DNA of 64,000 nt from Acetobacteraceae bacterium (GCA_027482245.1 JAIXWG010000041.1:1-64000), one strand, 5' to 3'; counted from the first letter of the stretch, positions 24,912 through 33,276 are shown. Made by a program: numbers and translations. Notes: generated from the letters alone by a model not told the origin.

Positions 24912-25337
24912 TTACCAGCGAAAATGCACGTCCCCTGCGCGCTCCGCGTGCCCCCGTGCCGCGCACAGGAATAGCGCCGCATAAGTGCGGGTGAGGCTCA
25001 TCTCGCCTGCCATCACTTGCGGAGTCTCTATACATCTGCGTCGCACAGTAGAAGTGACCTGAGGCCATAGCGCAGTTAAGCTATCGTAATAGACCTGCTC
25101 GGTAACAATGCAACTGCGCCGCATTGAAGCCATTAGCGCCGCTCTTCCCTGCTGCATCACTGCATTTGCTTGTGGATTATCTGGCAGGGCCATGGGAGGC
25201 AGCAGATTTCGTTGTGCCTCACACTGCTTTTCAACGTCATAGCGGGGAATGTCTTGCGCCTCGGCCGCATTAGACGCCCCAAAGGTGAGGAACCACACAA
25301 GCAGCGACGCTCTCAGCGCAGGCGGTGTGCAGTGCAA
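24912..25337 (-). CDS. Small exported protein of unknown function
   Basis: About 141 residues with a signal peptide (LRASLLVWFLTFGASNAAEA) followed by IPRYDVEKQCEAQ and three further cysteines in SCIVTEQVYYDSL, RRRCIETPQ and LFLCAARG. Small secreted proteins that start IPxYDVEKxC and have paired cysteines are frequent in alphaproteobacteria, and none has a known role. TTG at 25337 is chosen because GGGAGGG lies 6 bases before it; no ATG fits. It is island cargo. Confidence 0.6.
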   Translation of the reverse strand: MHCTPPALRASLLVWFLTFGASNAAEAQDIPRYDVEKQCEAQRNLLPPMALPDNPQANAVMQQGRAALMASMRRSCIVTEQVYYDSLTALWPQVTSTVRRRCIETPQVMAGEMSLTRTYAALFLCAARGHAERAGDVHFRW

Positions 25338-25589
25338 GGTAATCCCTCCCAACGTTCATGGCTGCGCGGCTTAAGCACGGTGGAGGCAAGGTGTAGTGGC
25401 GAGCATAGCTGTGCTTTCTCCCCGGGGCATCGCCCTTGCATCGCGCAGCGCCACACAAACCCGTTGATGTGACAGTGGCTCACCGCCCGTGACGCAGGCG
25501 ACATCGGCGCCTCCAGGCCCTCTACTCCCGATTGCTTGACCTGCCGTCGACGCATAACATTGCACGATGCGAATGAGGGGCCTTTTGTC

Positions 25590-25901
25590 GTGGTAGTGCT
25601 TTTGCGGATAATTGGAGCGGCGCTCTGTTTAGCCGGAGTGGCTTGGGTAGCCGGGATGGTTGCCATGGTGGATGGTTACAGTTACCCGCCAAGCCCGCGC
25701 TTCCTGAATTTAGATCGCGCGTTGGTCACTATCGCCGGCGGGATATGTGCTTTCTGGATGGCGTCTGTCCTCGCCGCTCTTCATCGGCTTGCTGATGGGG
25801 GGAGAGCTAGCGAAACGCAGCCCGCCGCCAAGGCACCATTTCAGGACTGGGTGGAAAAGACCGACCCACCAAGGGCTCGGACGCGCATTGAGCCTACTTG
25901 A
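25590..25901 (+). CDS. Small two-segment membrane protein
   Basis: About 103 residues with two hydrophobic spans: LLRIIGAALCLAGVAWVAGMVAMV and LVTIAGGICAFWMASVLAAL. They are separated by a short loop (DGYSYPPSPRFLNLDRA) and followed by a polar tail of about 38 residues. The GTG at 25590 has AGGGG nine bases upstream, while the ORF start at 25536 has no ribosome site. No family is recognised. It is probably an inner-membrane cargo protein of the island. Confidence 0.55.
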   Translation: MVVLLRIIGAALCLAGVAWVAGMVAMVDGYSYPPSPRFLNLDRALVTIAGGICAFWMASVLAALHRLADGGRASETQPAAKAPFQDWVEKTDPPRARTRIEPT

Positions 25902-25947
25902 AAGCACTAACCGAACCGATACCAGCGGTGGTTTTGACGCGCCGGGG

Positions 25948-26289
25948 CTATACAAAATCTTCTGGCATTGTCGGCCACAGAGCGCGGTTGAGCGGGGGCG
26001 GCCACATGCCGCAATGCTTTAACCACCGTTCCTCCCGCTCCAGCCGCTCATTCTGGGGGCGCCAGAACCATTCGCTGTGATCCCGGGCAGCGGCGCCGAT
26101 CATTTCGGGTATCGCGGTGCCAGCCTCGGCAGGATCGCCGCCAGCGGCCAGGTAGGCGGCACGGGTCAGCGGCTGGGCGGCATACTCCTCTAGCCCCTCG
26201 CCCTTTGCTCGGCGGTAGGCGAGCACCGTGGCTTTGACGATGTCGCGGGACCAGCGGGTAAGCGGGATGCGAGTCGTGTTGGCGCTCAT
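25948..26289 (-). CDS. Hypothetical protein, island cargo
   Basis: A 113-residue soluble protein starting MSANTTRIPLTRWSRDIVKATVLAYRRAKGEG and rich in Trp, Glu and Arg in its second half (EWFWRPQNERLEREERW). The N-terminal helix could be DNA- or protein-binding, but no family is recognised. The frame runs to 26352, but the first 21 residues are shadow-like. The ribosome site is weak (CTCGCCCC). Confidence 0.5.
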   Translation of the reverse strand: MSANTTRIPLTRWSRDIVKATVLAYRRAKGEGLEEYAAQPLTRAAYLAAGGDPAEAGTAIPEMIGAAARDHSEWFWRPQNERLEREERWLKHCGMWPPPLNRALWPTMPEDFV

Positions 26290-26407
26290 GGGGCGAGGAT
26301 ACCAGCAACAGGCGGTTGTGTTGGTGATGATCGGGCCGCGATGCGCGCCCAACGTTCAGATAGCGATGCTTGCGGATGCGGACCGACATAGCCTAGCCTT
26401 CGCATCC

Positions 26408-26671
26408 ATGCGGTCCATCGTCATCGCCGGCCTTCCTTCCCTCTCGGCCTGCGCGCAGCCGCGCGTTGTGTATGAGCGGCCCAACACCAGCGAAGAGCAG
26501 GTCCAGCAGAACGAACGAGAATGTAGGTTTGAGGCGGTGCGCGCTACGGCTGGCATGACAGGCTCGAACCCATTCACTGTAGCGGCAGACCGCCAGAACG
26601 CAGAGCGTTCTGTTTTCATCGCGTGTATGCAGGCGAGGCGATACACGCGATTGGTTCTGCCGCCAGCTTAG
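26408..26671 (+). CDS. Putative small lipoprotein, island cargo
   Basis: An 87-residue protein beginning MRSIVIAGLPSLSACAQPRV. A lipobox-like LSAC predicts lipidation of Cys15 and outer-membrane anchoring. Two more cysteines (ERECRFEA and FIACMQAR) could form a disulfide. The longer frame from 26228 is antisense to the neighbouring gene and is not used. No family is recognised. Confidence 0.55.
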   Translation: MRSIVIAGLPSLSACAQPRVVYERPNTSEEQVQQNERECRFEAVRATAGMTGSNPFTVAADRQNAERSVFIACMQARRYTRLVLPPA

Positions 26672-27064
26672 ACAAGCCGTCGCTGTTCCGAGGGGCGGGG
26701 TCAATCTTCAGCAAAGCGATGCAGAAGGACCGCACCCCTCCTACGGGACCGCTAATCCGTGACCTTTTAGGCGGCGCCGGGCGGGGCCGAAATCTCCAGC
26801 GGATCAGACCGCCCGGACCGCTTCCTCCAACCTTCGTGCCCTTCCCCAAATCAAACATTGAGGGCAGCGCTCAGTCTGGCCGTATCGATCTCTGAGCAAC
26901 GGCCTTCGATCACCCAAGTGCTTTGCAAGACGAAGGTTTAGGCGAGAATGGGTTCGGACGTGACCGTCACCGTCCTTTGCGGTTCTCGGTCTCTTCCGCA
27001 GTCTGCCGATTGCGGACTAAGCGCAATGGACGCTGTTCTTGTAACGAAATAGGGGATTCCAGTA
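26672..27064. other. Intergenic island region without clear genes
   Basis: About 390 bases. A plus-strand frame at 26623-26895 lacks a ribosome site and overlaps the lipoprotein gene, so I do not call it. GC drops toward 27064, as in the next gene. No repeat or RNA gene is seen. Confidence 0.4.
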
Positions 27065-27796
27065 ATGCGGCAGTTTATGTTTGGCCTGACCATGGCGCTA
27101 GGTTTTTTGGCCATGATTGTTAACGCTTCATACTCCCAAACCATGGCTGAGAATAGACGTGATTATTTGAAGGACCTGCGCAATATCCGTCTAATATTCA
27201 ATTATACACCCGAGCCCCTTTGTCCTATCTCGGAGGCTGAAATGCGAAATAGCCTAATAAATATTTTGGTTCCAGCGGGATTGCGAATTTCTGAGGAGGG
27301 CGCCACTTTCCTACTCATTAGCGCCACGAACGTGTCTGCGGGAAACCAAAGATGCGCATCTGCTGTTGAAATAGGGTTTCGCCGTATCGAACCCATCATT
27401 TCGCCGCAGGACAGAGTGATTTTCATGCCAGTCGTTGTTGGTAGCTGGGGATCGATATTCACAGTTGGGTCATCGACTTTTCGTGCCGCCTTCTTGGACA
27501 CGTTGCGCACCCATATCGATAGTTTTCTTGCTGAGTGGCGAACGGTAAATGCCGGCTCTGAATTTGTGCGTCAGGCGCCACCAATAAATATCCCCACCGC
27601 CAATCAGCAAACTCCTCCGGCGCCGAACATCAGGACGGTTCAACAGCGACTCCAAATATTGGGCCACTATCAAGGCGCAGTCGACGGACTAGCTGGCCCA
27701 GGAACACGGCAAGCCGTACAAGCATTCCAACGCGCGCAACAATTGCCGGCTACGGGCGATTTGGACCTTGAAACCATGCGAAGGTTGTTTCCCTAG
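27065..27796 (+). CDS. Exported protein with C-terminal peptidoglycan-binding domain
   Basis: A 243-residue protein. Residues 1-24 are a signal peptide (MRQFMFGLTMALGFLAMIVNASYS), 25-180 an unrecognised domain, and about 190-243 a PG_binding_1 repeat (VQQRLQILGHYQGAVDGLAGPGTRQAVQAFQ split over the segment). It should act in the periplasm, bound to the cell wall. Codon use is markedly more AT-rich than the rest of the window, with codons such as ATA, TTA and AAT, which supports recent acquisition. It is cargo of the island and may modify host envelope or phage entry; that is inference. Confidence 0.75.
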   Translation: MRQFMFGLTMALGFLAMIVNASYSQTMAENRRDYLKDLRNIRLIFNYTPEPLCPISEAEMRNSLINILVPAGLRISEEGATFLLISATNVSAGNQRCASAVEIGFRRIEPIISPQDRVIFMPVVVGSWGSIFTVGSSTFRAAFLDTLRTHIDSFLAEWRTVNAGSEFVRQAPPINIPTANQQTPPAPNIRTVQQRLQILGHYQGAVDGLAGPGTRQAVQAFQRAQQLPATGDLDLETMRRLFP

Positions 27797-27875
27797 GGAA
27801 CCATATTGTTTCTAAAGGTGCGTGCCCGCGCGCGTGATTTTCATGCCTTTCCGCCAGCACCCCGCCTGCCAGCCC

Positions 27876-28001
27876 GTAACGCGGTTACAACCCAGGTTTT
27901 CCGCCGCTTTCCGCACATTCGCAGCGGTTACAGGATCGCGCCCTGTAACCGCACCCGAACAGCCGCAACGCCTAGACTTTCCTCGCTTGTAACCGCGTTA
28001 C
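27876..28001. repeat. Cluster of GTAAC/GTTAC palindromes (iteron-like)
   Basis: Two perfect GTAAC-N3-GTTAC palindromes (27876-27888 and 27989-28001) flank an 11-bp inverted pair, GCGGTTACAGG (27924-27934) and CCTGTAACCGC (27942-27952), around a 7-base loop. All four carry GCGGTTAC or its complement. The cluster lies between the convergent ends of the PG-binding gene and the replication module. It may be an origin, a regulator-binding array or a transcription end. Confidence 0.6.
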
Positions 28002-28014
28002 CGCTCCAACGCCC

Positions 28015-29328
28015 CTAGCCGGTGGAGGCGGGGGCAGCAGGTGCTAGGTATCGGGACCACGCCTCCTCAAAATGATCGCGGATATATCCTTTCACCGGGG
28101 CACCACCGCCCGGTGGCCGGTAGGTGATCGGCCGCACCCGGAACGGCGCCAGCGCTGCCGCCAACTGCACCGGGGTCATCGGCCGCCCGTTCTTCCACTC
28201 CGGCCACGGTCGCTCCTCCAGCTTCTCCAGCGCCGCGATGATGTCAGTCGAGGGAAGGCGGGTTGCGCCGCGTTCGGTAAACAGGGTCCGCAGGTCCGCC
28301 AGCAGCAGGGCGCCAGCCTCGGCATTGCCCTCGGCCGCGTTCCGGTGCCCGAACACCTCCAGCAGCGCCCGGCGGGCACGCTGGGGCCATTCCCCGCCGG
28401 CATCGTCCGCGATGGACAGCAGCACCACGGAAATGTCGCCCTCCCGATCGCCCATCGCCTCCGGTACCTCCGGGTCCAGCGGCAGATGGTCCCGCCGATC
28501 CGCCGCCCATCGGGCGAGGCACCGGGCGGCGTTGTGCAGCGTGGCGCGGGCGCCAGGTGCGCGCAGCTTCATCACCGTCTCCGCCGCCGCCTTCCGTTGC
28601 AGCGTGATCGGCACGCAGCGGTCCGCCAGCGTGTCCGGCAACTTGCCGATCCCGGCCAGCGCCACGGGGCAGAACGTGGCGAACCTGACCGGCAACCATT
28701 CGCCCTTCGTCTCCACCACGCGCACCACCTCGCCGGACCGCTCAAAGCCGGAGTTGAGGATGCCGCGCAGTTCTTCGTTGTCGCCCACGAAGGTGTCCGC
28801 TTCATCCACCAGCAGCGTAATCCCGCCTTCCTCCCGCAGCGCCTCCACCGTGCGGAATACGCCGCTGGCGCTGATGTTGTCGGCTTTCAGCGGGCGGTGG
28901 CAGGTGGCGCGCAGCAGGTCCAGCAGCGTCGATTTCCCGCAGCGCTTGGCGGGCGATCCAATGTTCAGGCGTGGCGAGTGCTGGAACCGTTCGGATACCC
29001 AGGTGTGCGCGATCCACAATGCGATGGCATCGGCGGCGGTGGCGGGCAGAATGACGTGGCGCCGGATCGCGGCGGCCAGCCTGTCCAGAACCATCCCCGC
29101 CTCCACCGGGTCCGGCCACGGCACGACGACCTGTAGCTCCACGCCTCGGCCGCGCGGTTGCTCCGGCGCCGGCCGCATCTCCTCCACCATGCGGTCCAGT
29201 GTGCCGACGCGGATGTTCAGCCGCTTCGACGCCGCCTCCCGCTCCCGGTCATAGGTCACACGGTCCAGCCGAGAGAGGCGCAGGATTTCGGCGGCATCGT
29301 CGGCCACCATGGTTGCGGCTTCCGTCAT
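28015..29328 (-). CDS. DUF3631 domain ATPase, helicase-like replication protein
   Basis: A 437-residue protein with Walker A SPAKRCGKSTLLD (near residue 130), Walker B TLLVDEAD and the DUF3631 run PVRFATFCPVALAGIGKLPDTLADRCVPI. DUF3631 ATPases occur in phages, plasmids and islands, next to or fused with primases, and are thought to unwind or load at the element's origin. It overlaps the primase-like gene by 4 bp, so the two are coupled. The C-terminal part (RLPSTDIIAALEKLEERPW) looks like a winged-helix region. Confidence 0.82.
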   Translation of the reverse strand: MTEAATMVADDAAEILRLSRLDRVTYDREREAASKRLNIRVGTLDRMVEEMRPAPEQPRGRGVELQVVVPWPDPVEAGMVLDRLAAAIRRHVILPATAADAIALWIAHTWVSERFQHSPRLNIGSPAKRCGKSTLLDLLRATCHRPLKADNISASGVFRTVEALREEGGITLLVDEADTFVGDNEELRGILNSGFERSGEVVRVVETKGEWLPVRFATFCPVALAGIGKLPDTLADRCVPITLQRKAAAETVMKLRAPGARATLHNAARCLARWAADRRDHLPLDPEVPEAMGDREGDISVVLLSIADDAGGEWPQRARRALLEVFGHRNAAEGNAEAGALLLADLRTLFTERGATRLPSTDIIAALEKLEERPWPEWKNGRPMTPVQLAAALAPFRVRPITYRPPGGGAPVKGYIRDHFEEAWSRYLAPAAPASTG

Positions 29329-30314
29329 GCCCGCGCCTCCGCCGCGCCCCGCGCAATGCCGTCGCGGGCGGTTGCCTCGGCATTGCGACGATCCTTCCCG
29401 CCGCCATCCATCGCCGCCTGGACCAGCGCCGCATGGGCGGAGGTTTCATTGAGAATGCCGGCCGCGATCAATTCGCCAGCTCGGCAGGACGCCCAGAACA
29501 GCAGCCGGTGCCGCTCTCCCTCCGCCGCATCCTGCACCACGCGCAGCAGGCGGGCGAAGCGCATCACCTCGCCCCCGCTGTGGAGCCTGCCAGGGCGCCG
29601 TAGGGCGGTTGCAGCAGGCGGTGGTGGCGGTGGTGCCAGCAGCGGCGCCGGGGGCACCAGCACGGTCTCCAGCCCCTCCAGAACGGCCAGCCGGCGGGGC
29701 AGGTGATCGCGCTGCGCCATGAACAGCGGCGCGGCCGTGTAATGGGGCTGCACCGCGCTATACAGGCTGCGATCAACCGGCGCCGCCGCCAACCATGCCT
29801 TGCACTCGGCGGAGGTCACGGGGCGATTGCACCAGCCCCATAGCCGCAGCCGCGCACCCGGCTTGATCCCGTGCGATGCCGTGGCCTGCACCACCAGCCG
29901 CGCCACCCGGAATGGCGCCGGCAGTAGCGGCAGGATGGCGCGGGCGTTCGCCTCCAGGTCCGCAGGTTCCAGCTCCTCCGGCACCGGCAGGCTATCCACG
30001 TCCAGCGCGATCCAGCGGCGCGGCACCTCCCGCAGCGTCGGCGCGTCATCGGATTTCGGATCACGGTGGAGGAGGCGCCGGACACCTTGCGTCCTGTCCG
30101 CGTCGAGGATCGCGCCGCGCACCACGCAGGTGTCCGGGCGCTGCGCCAACTCTTCCAGCAGCGTCGCCAGCGCCGCCAGCCCTTCCACCCGCAGGTGGTG
30201 CAGGTTCACGGTGCGGGTCCGTTGCTGCGCCTCCACCGTGCCATCCGCATGGATCAGCTTGGCGAGGCGCCGCCCCGGGGCCTGCACCACCGTCATTGCG
30301 TCGAGGTCATTCAT
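29325..30314 (-). CDS. Putative primase-like (AEP-type) protein of the island
   Basis: A 329-residue protein. Three segments fit archaeo-eukaryotic primase motifs: IALDVDSL (metal-binding D-x-D), QATASHGIK (the s-H motif) and APVDRSLYS (hydrophobic-Asp). That order and its coupling to a DUF3631 ATPase suggest primer synthesis for the element's replication. Similarity is motif-level only, so the assignment is tentative. Its ATG overlaps the stop of the preceding gene by one base (TGATG). Confidence 0.55.
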   Translation of the reverse strand: MNDLDAMTVVQAPGRRLAKLIHADGTVEAQQRTRTVNLHHLRVEGLAALATLLEELAQRPDTCVVRGAILDADRTQGVRRLLHRDPKSDDAPTLREVPRRWIALDVDSLPVPEELEPADLEANARAILPLLPAPFRVARLVVQATASHGIKPGARLRLWGWCNRPVTSAECKAWLAAAPVDRSLYSAVQPHYTAAPLFMAQRDHLPRRLAVLEGLETVLVPPAPLLAPPPPPPAATALRRPGRLHSGGEVMRFARLLRVVQDAAEGERHRLLFWASCRAGELIAAGILNETSAHAALVQAAMDGGGKDRRNAEATARDGIARGAAEARA

Positions 30315-30670
30315 CAGGCGGCATCCTCCAGCACGGGCCAGGGTCCGGCGGTCACGGCGATGTCGCCGGCCAGGCGGTAGCGCACGAACAGCACCTTGTT
30401 GCCCTCCGCGTCGGTGCCGAACGCCGGCGCGCTTTCAATCGGGCAACCGGCCTTCCGCAGCCGGGCGACGTGGCATGTCGCGTTGAGCGCCAGGCCGGGC
30501 GGTGCCGCGTTCAGCATCTCCACCCGCGTCAATCCGGCGGGGTGTTGCAGCAGCAGCCGCGCCACCTCCGCCGCCCGCTTGGGGATCGGCAGGAACGTGT
30601 CACCCACGCGCAGCAGGTGACGGTGGCGCTGCGCCGCATGGCGCTGGTCGGCAGGTTCAACGGGTCGCAT
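30314..30670 (-). CDS. Small winged-helix-like protein of the replication module
   Basis: A 118-residue protein. Its centre reads FLPIPKRAAEVARLLLQHPAGLTRVEMLNAAPPGLALNATCHVARLRKAG when taken in segments, a layout like a winged helix with a recognition helix and a wing. The longer frame to 30814 is antisense-like, and the ATG at 30670 overlaps the upstream small gene by 14 bp. It may bind DNA near the replication region; no family is recognised. Confidence 0.6.
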   Translation of the reverse strand: MRPVEPADQRHAAQRHRHLLRVGDTFLPIPKRAAEVARLLLQHPAGLTRVEMLNAAPPGLALNATCHVARLRKAGCPIESAPAFGTDAEGNKVLFVRYRLAGDIAVTAGPWPVLEDAA

Positions 30671-30935
30671 GGGCGGCCTCCATGGCACGCAGGGCGGACA
30701 GCGCCGCCGCGAGGTTCGGATAGGCCAGCGGCATGCGCTGGCCGGGGATGGCGATGCAGGCGCGCGGCTCGCCCTCGGCGTCGAGCATGTCGGCGCGGAG
30801 GAGGAGACGGGCACCGATGGCGGGCGGGCGAGGATGCCGTGCGGCCCATGCGAATAGCGGCATGGGCGCAGGCGTCATCGCGCGCCGCAGCCGGTGGCGC
30901 CGGCCGCAGGTGGGGCAGGTAGTGGTGGCGTTCAT
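30657..30935 (-). CDS. Small protein with N-terminal Cys pair
   Basis: A 92-residue protein starting MNATTTCPTCGRRHRLRRAM, with one CxxC pair that suggests a rubredoxin- or zinc-knuckle-like site or a dimer metal site, then a beta-rich part (ARLLLRADMLDAEGEPRACIAI). It is the first gene of the coupled replication module. The function is not known. Confidence 0.55.
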   Translation of the reverse strand: MNATTTCPTCGRRHRLRRAMTPAPMPLFAWAARHPRPPAIGARLLLRADMLDAEGEPRACIAIPGQRMPLAYPNLAAALSALRAMEAAHATR

Positions 30936-31078
30936 GGCGGTTGTCCTGATGTCAGGACGACCGGACGCAACTGGAGCGTGGCGCGAAGCGCGCAGCGTGC
31001 TAGAACGCGGGTGTCAGCACCGCATCATCACACCGAACGCTTGCCGCCGGGTCGCTCCACGCGCCCGGCGGTCTTGCG

Positions 31079-31168
31079 TTAAGGGGATGCGATGTTGAGG
31101 AGGCGCAGCGCGGCGAGGACCACCAGCACCGCGACCGCGCCGACCAGCGGCAGGAACACGCGGCTCAT
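31079..31168 (-). CDS. Very small single-span membrane protein
   Basis: A 29-residue protein, MSRVFLPLVGAVAVLVVLAA then LRLLNIASP, almost wholly one membrane helix. Its ATG overlaps the AlpA-like stop as ATGA, so it is likely translated by coupling. Too short for a family match. Such overlapping micro-proteins are plausible but need expression evidence. Confidence 0.45.
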   Translation of the reverse strand: MSRVFLPLVGAVAVLVVLAALRLLNIASP

Positions 31169-31386
31169 GCGCGGTCCCTCCCTTCCTGGGCCAACTCGGC
31201 CGCGCGATGTGGAAAGGTCCGCGCCGCCGCCCACGCCTCGGCCGCCGCCAGCGGATACACGATCCGTCGCGCGCCAAGCCGGATGTAGGGCGGCCCGTCT
31301 CCGGTGCCGCGCCAGCGTTGAAGGGTTCGGGCCGCGATGTGGTAGCGCGCGGCGATATCGCGTTCGGTGAGATACGTTTGTGTCAC
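31165..31386 (-). CDS. AlpA/excisionase-like helix-turn-helix regulator
   Basis: A 73-residue MerR-like HTH protein of the AlpA/HTH_17 type: LTERDIAARYHIAARTLQRWRGTGDGPPY split over residues 6-34, then IRLGARRIVYPLAAAEAW. AlpA proteins in P4-like and PICI-like elements activate integrase or excision genes or act as excisionase. It lies between the replication module and the integrase on the same strand. The start has GGGTCCC only as leader, so the ribosome site is weak. Confidence 0.75.
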   Translation of the reverse strand: MTQTYLTERDIAARYHIAARTLQRWRGTGDGPPYIRLGARRIVYPLAAAEAWAAARTFPHRAAELAQEGRDRA

Positions 31387-31759
31387 GGGACCCTTTCGAG
31401 GGGGCGCCCATCGTCGCGACTATTTTTGTCTAGGCACGGCTTCGAACCCTTGGATTCGTCACCGGCTGGCCTCTATGGTCGCGGCGGCGGTTTCGCCCTT
31501 GATCTAGCCATCAAGCCCGGCCCCTCCGCGCTGCAACGCGGGGGGGCCATCTCTCCGCCGATATCGGCAGATCGAAAGCCCCCACAGGGACCTTTGGTTA
31601 CCGTGCTTCCCGAGTGGCAGCACGACCGTGGGCCTTCAGACGATAGTTCACTCCTGCCATGGCTGCACATGGCGATAAATGTCGTCTGGATAGGCGTTAG
31701 CCTAGCCGGGGCGGGGGGGCTAGCACTTTGCAACGATCTTCGAGGATGCCGTACCAGCA
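31387..31759. other. Unexplained 370-bp stretch between AlpA-like gene and integrase
   Basis: No frame here has a ribosome site and protein-like composition together. The stretch contains an AT-rich TATTTTTG (31421-31428), a G run near 31711 and short inverted repeats. It may hold the promoter of the alpA/replication operon, which would fire on the minus strand, or an uncharacterised RNA. Confidence 0.35.
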
Positions 31760-33112
31760 TTAGGCTTTGGCTGCCGCCGCCATGCGCTTTTTCCCCATCG
31801 AAAGGACGTTATTGGGCGCAGCCTCGTTAGCTTCGGCGCAGTTGAGGACATGCTTTCCCCAAGCCTCCAGCGCCGCCTTCCGCTCAGGCAAAAACTCATT
31901 GCGCTGATACACGGCAGCCACACCGCTGATGGTGCCGCCAACATGGTTCAGCAGGCGGTCGCACACATGCGGGGGGAAGCCTGCACCGGCCAGCCAAGTT
32001 ACGCCGCTGCGGCGGAAGTCATGCAGCACCCATCGCGGCATCTCGGCCGCGTCGTCACCAGCGGCTTCCTTCCGCTCGCCGGCAATCGCGCCATCAACCT
32101 GCCGCTTGGTCCAGGAGTGGGCGGTGATCGGGCGGTTGTCGCCAACGCCGAACACCAGCAGGTCCTGGGCAGGGGGCGCCGGCAGCGGCTTCCCCGCCTC
32201 GGCGCCCAGCATTGAACGCAGGATGTCGCGCGCGGCGCCGCTCAGGTGCACGATATGCGGCTTCCCGTTCTTCGTTCGGCTTCCCGGCTGGGTCCATACC
32301 GAGAGGTCCGGAGCCACCTCGCCCCACGTCATGCTGCACACCTCCTCCCGGCGCGCGAGCGTCAGCAGCAGGAGGCGGACCATCGGACCATGAGGCGCCG
32401 GCACCTTACCGGCAGCGCGCCACACCTCCCCAACCTCGGCGTCGGACAGCACCCGGTCGCGGGCCACGGCACCACCATCTGCCACGGGCAGTCCAGCGAA
32501 GGGATTGGACGCCAACCGGCGCCGCTTCACCGCCCAACCGTAGCAGGCGCGACCGTAGGCGAGTGTCAGGCGCGTAGTTGCGGCCTTACCCTCTCCAGAC
32601 AGCGCATCCAGCACCGCGACCACCGCGCCATGATCCAGGTTGGCGGCGGGCCGCTCCAGATGCGCCTTGAAGGCAAGCCGGAGCGCGCGTGTAGCCTCGG
32701 CGGCATAGCGCGGGCGGCGCCCCGCCAGATGCAGCTTCGCCCAATCCGCGATCAGCGCCTCCACGGTGAAGGCCTTGTCCGCCTTCGCCCGCGCCTCATC
32801 AGCCCGGCGGCGGGTGTCCTCGGCCTTCCGGGCTTCGCGTTCGGCCTTCGGGTCAAAACCTGCTGCGACTCGGCCCAGCCGGGCCTTCGCCGCCGTCCGG
32901 GCCTGCTCCAGTGTGATCGAACCCCAGGCGCCCAGCGGCTCGCGCACCTTCCGCTTAGTGGCGGCGTCGGTCCATTGGACGAGGAACACCTTGTTGCCGT
33001 TGGCCGTGGCCCGGACGCCAAGCCCCTTGGTTTCCGTATCGAAAACCAGCCGGTCCTTCGCGCCGGGCGCCGGGGCCAGGCCGGTGATGAATTTCTCGGA
33101 CAGCTTCGGCAT
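31760..33112 (-). CDS. P4-type tyrosine integrase
   Basis: A 450-residue recombinase. The N-terminal DUF4102-type arm-binding domain has LVFDTETKGLGVRATANG and GAWGSITLEQARTAAKARL, followed by a core-binding domain and the catalytic domain. Catalytic residues visible: Arg in LTLARREEVCSMTW, HDFRR (His-x-x-Arg), His in LLNHVGG, and Tyr in AAVYQRNEF. Start 33112 (MPKLSEKFI) fits family N-termini; the frame beyond runs into arm repeats. It is next to attR and recombines the 40-bp core in tRNA-Arg. Confidence 0.93.
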   Translation of the reverse strand: MPKLSEKFITGLAPAPGAKDRLVFDTETKGLGVRATANGNKVFLVQWTDAATKRKVREPLGAWGSITLEQARTAAKARLGRVAAGFDPKAEREARKAEDTRRRADEARAKADKAFTVEALIADWAKLHLAGRRPRYAAEATRALRLAFKAHLERPAANLDHGAVVAVLDALSGEGKAATTRLTLAYGRACYGWAVKRRRLASNPFAGLPVADGGAVARDRVLSDAEVGEVWRAAGKVPAPHGPMVRLLLLTLARREEVCSMTWGEVAPDLSVWTQPGSRTKNGKPHIVHLSGAARDILRSMLGAEAGKPLPAPPAQDLLVFGVGDNRPITAHSWTKRQVDGAIAGERKEAAGDDAAEMPRWVLHDFRRSGVTWLAGAGFPPHVCDRLLNHVGGTISGVAAVYQRNEFLPERKAALEAWGKHVLNCAEANEAAPNNVLSMGKKRMAAAAKA

Positions 33113-33126
33113 GGCGCGGACCCCGG

Positions 33127-33211
33127 TTGCGGACCCCGTGCGGACCCGGCGGCTAGGTCCGCTACGGGTCCGCATGGCGGCTCATGGCGGCCACCTTATT
33201 TGCGGACCCGG
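33127..33211. repeat. Right arm-type repeats (TGCGGACCC family)
   Basis: TTGCGGACCCC and TGCGGACCCGG stand side by side at 33127-33149, an inverted copy ACGGGTCCGCA at 33164-33174, and a direct copy TGCGGACCCGG at 33201-33211. The block ends 65 bp from attR, mirroring the 61 bp at attL. These are probably arm sites for the integrase and perhaps AlpA. Confidence 0.6.
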
Positions 33212-33276
33212 ATAGAAGCAAGGTATTTGGCGGCTTATGGCGCGATGGGGCGCTCCCTGTCGGGGCAATCCTCCCT

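Noticed and set aside
26623..26895. 90-residue plus-strand frame in the island
   Set aside because: No ribosome site, overlap with the lipoprotein gene and no protein-like pattern.
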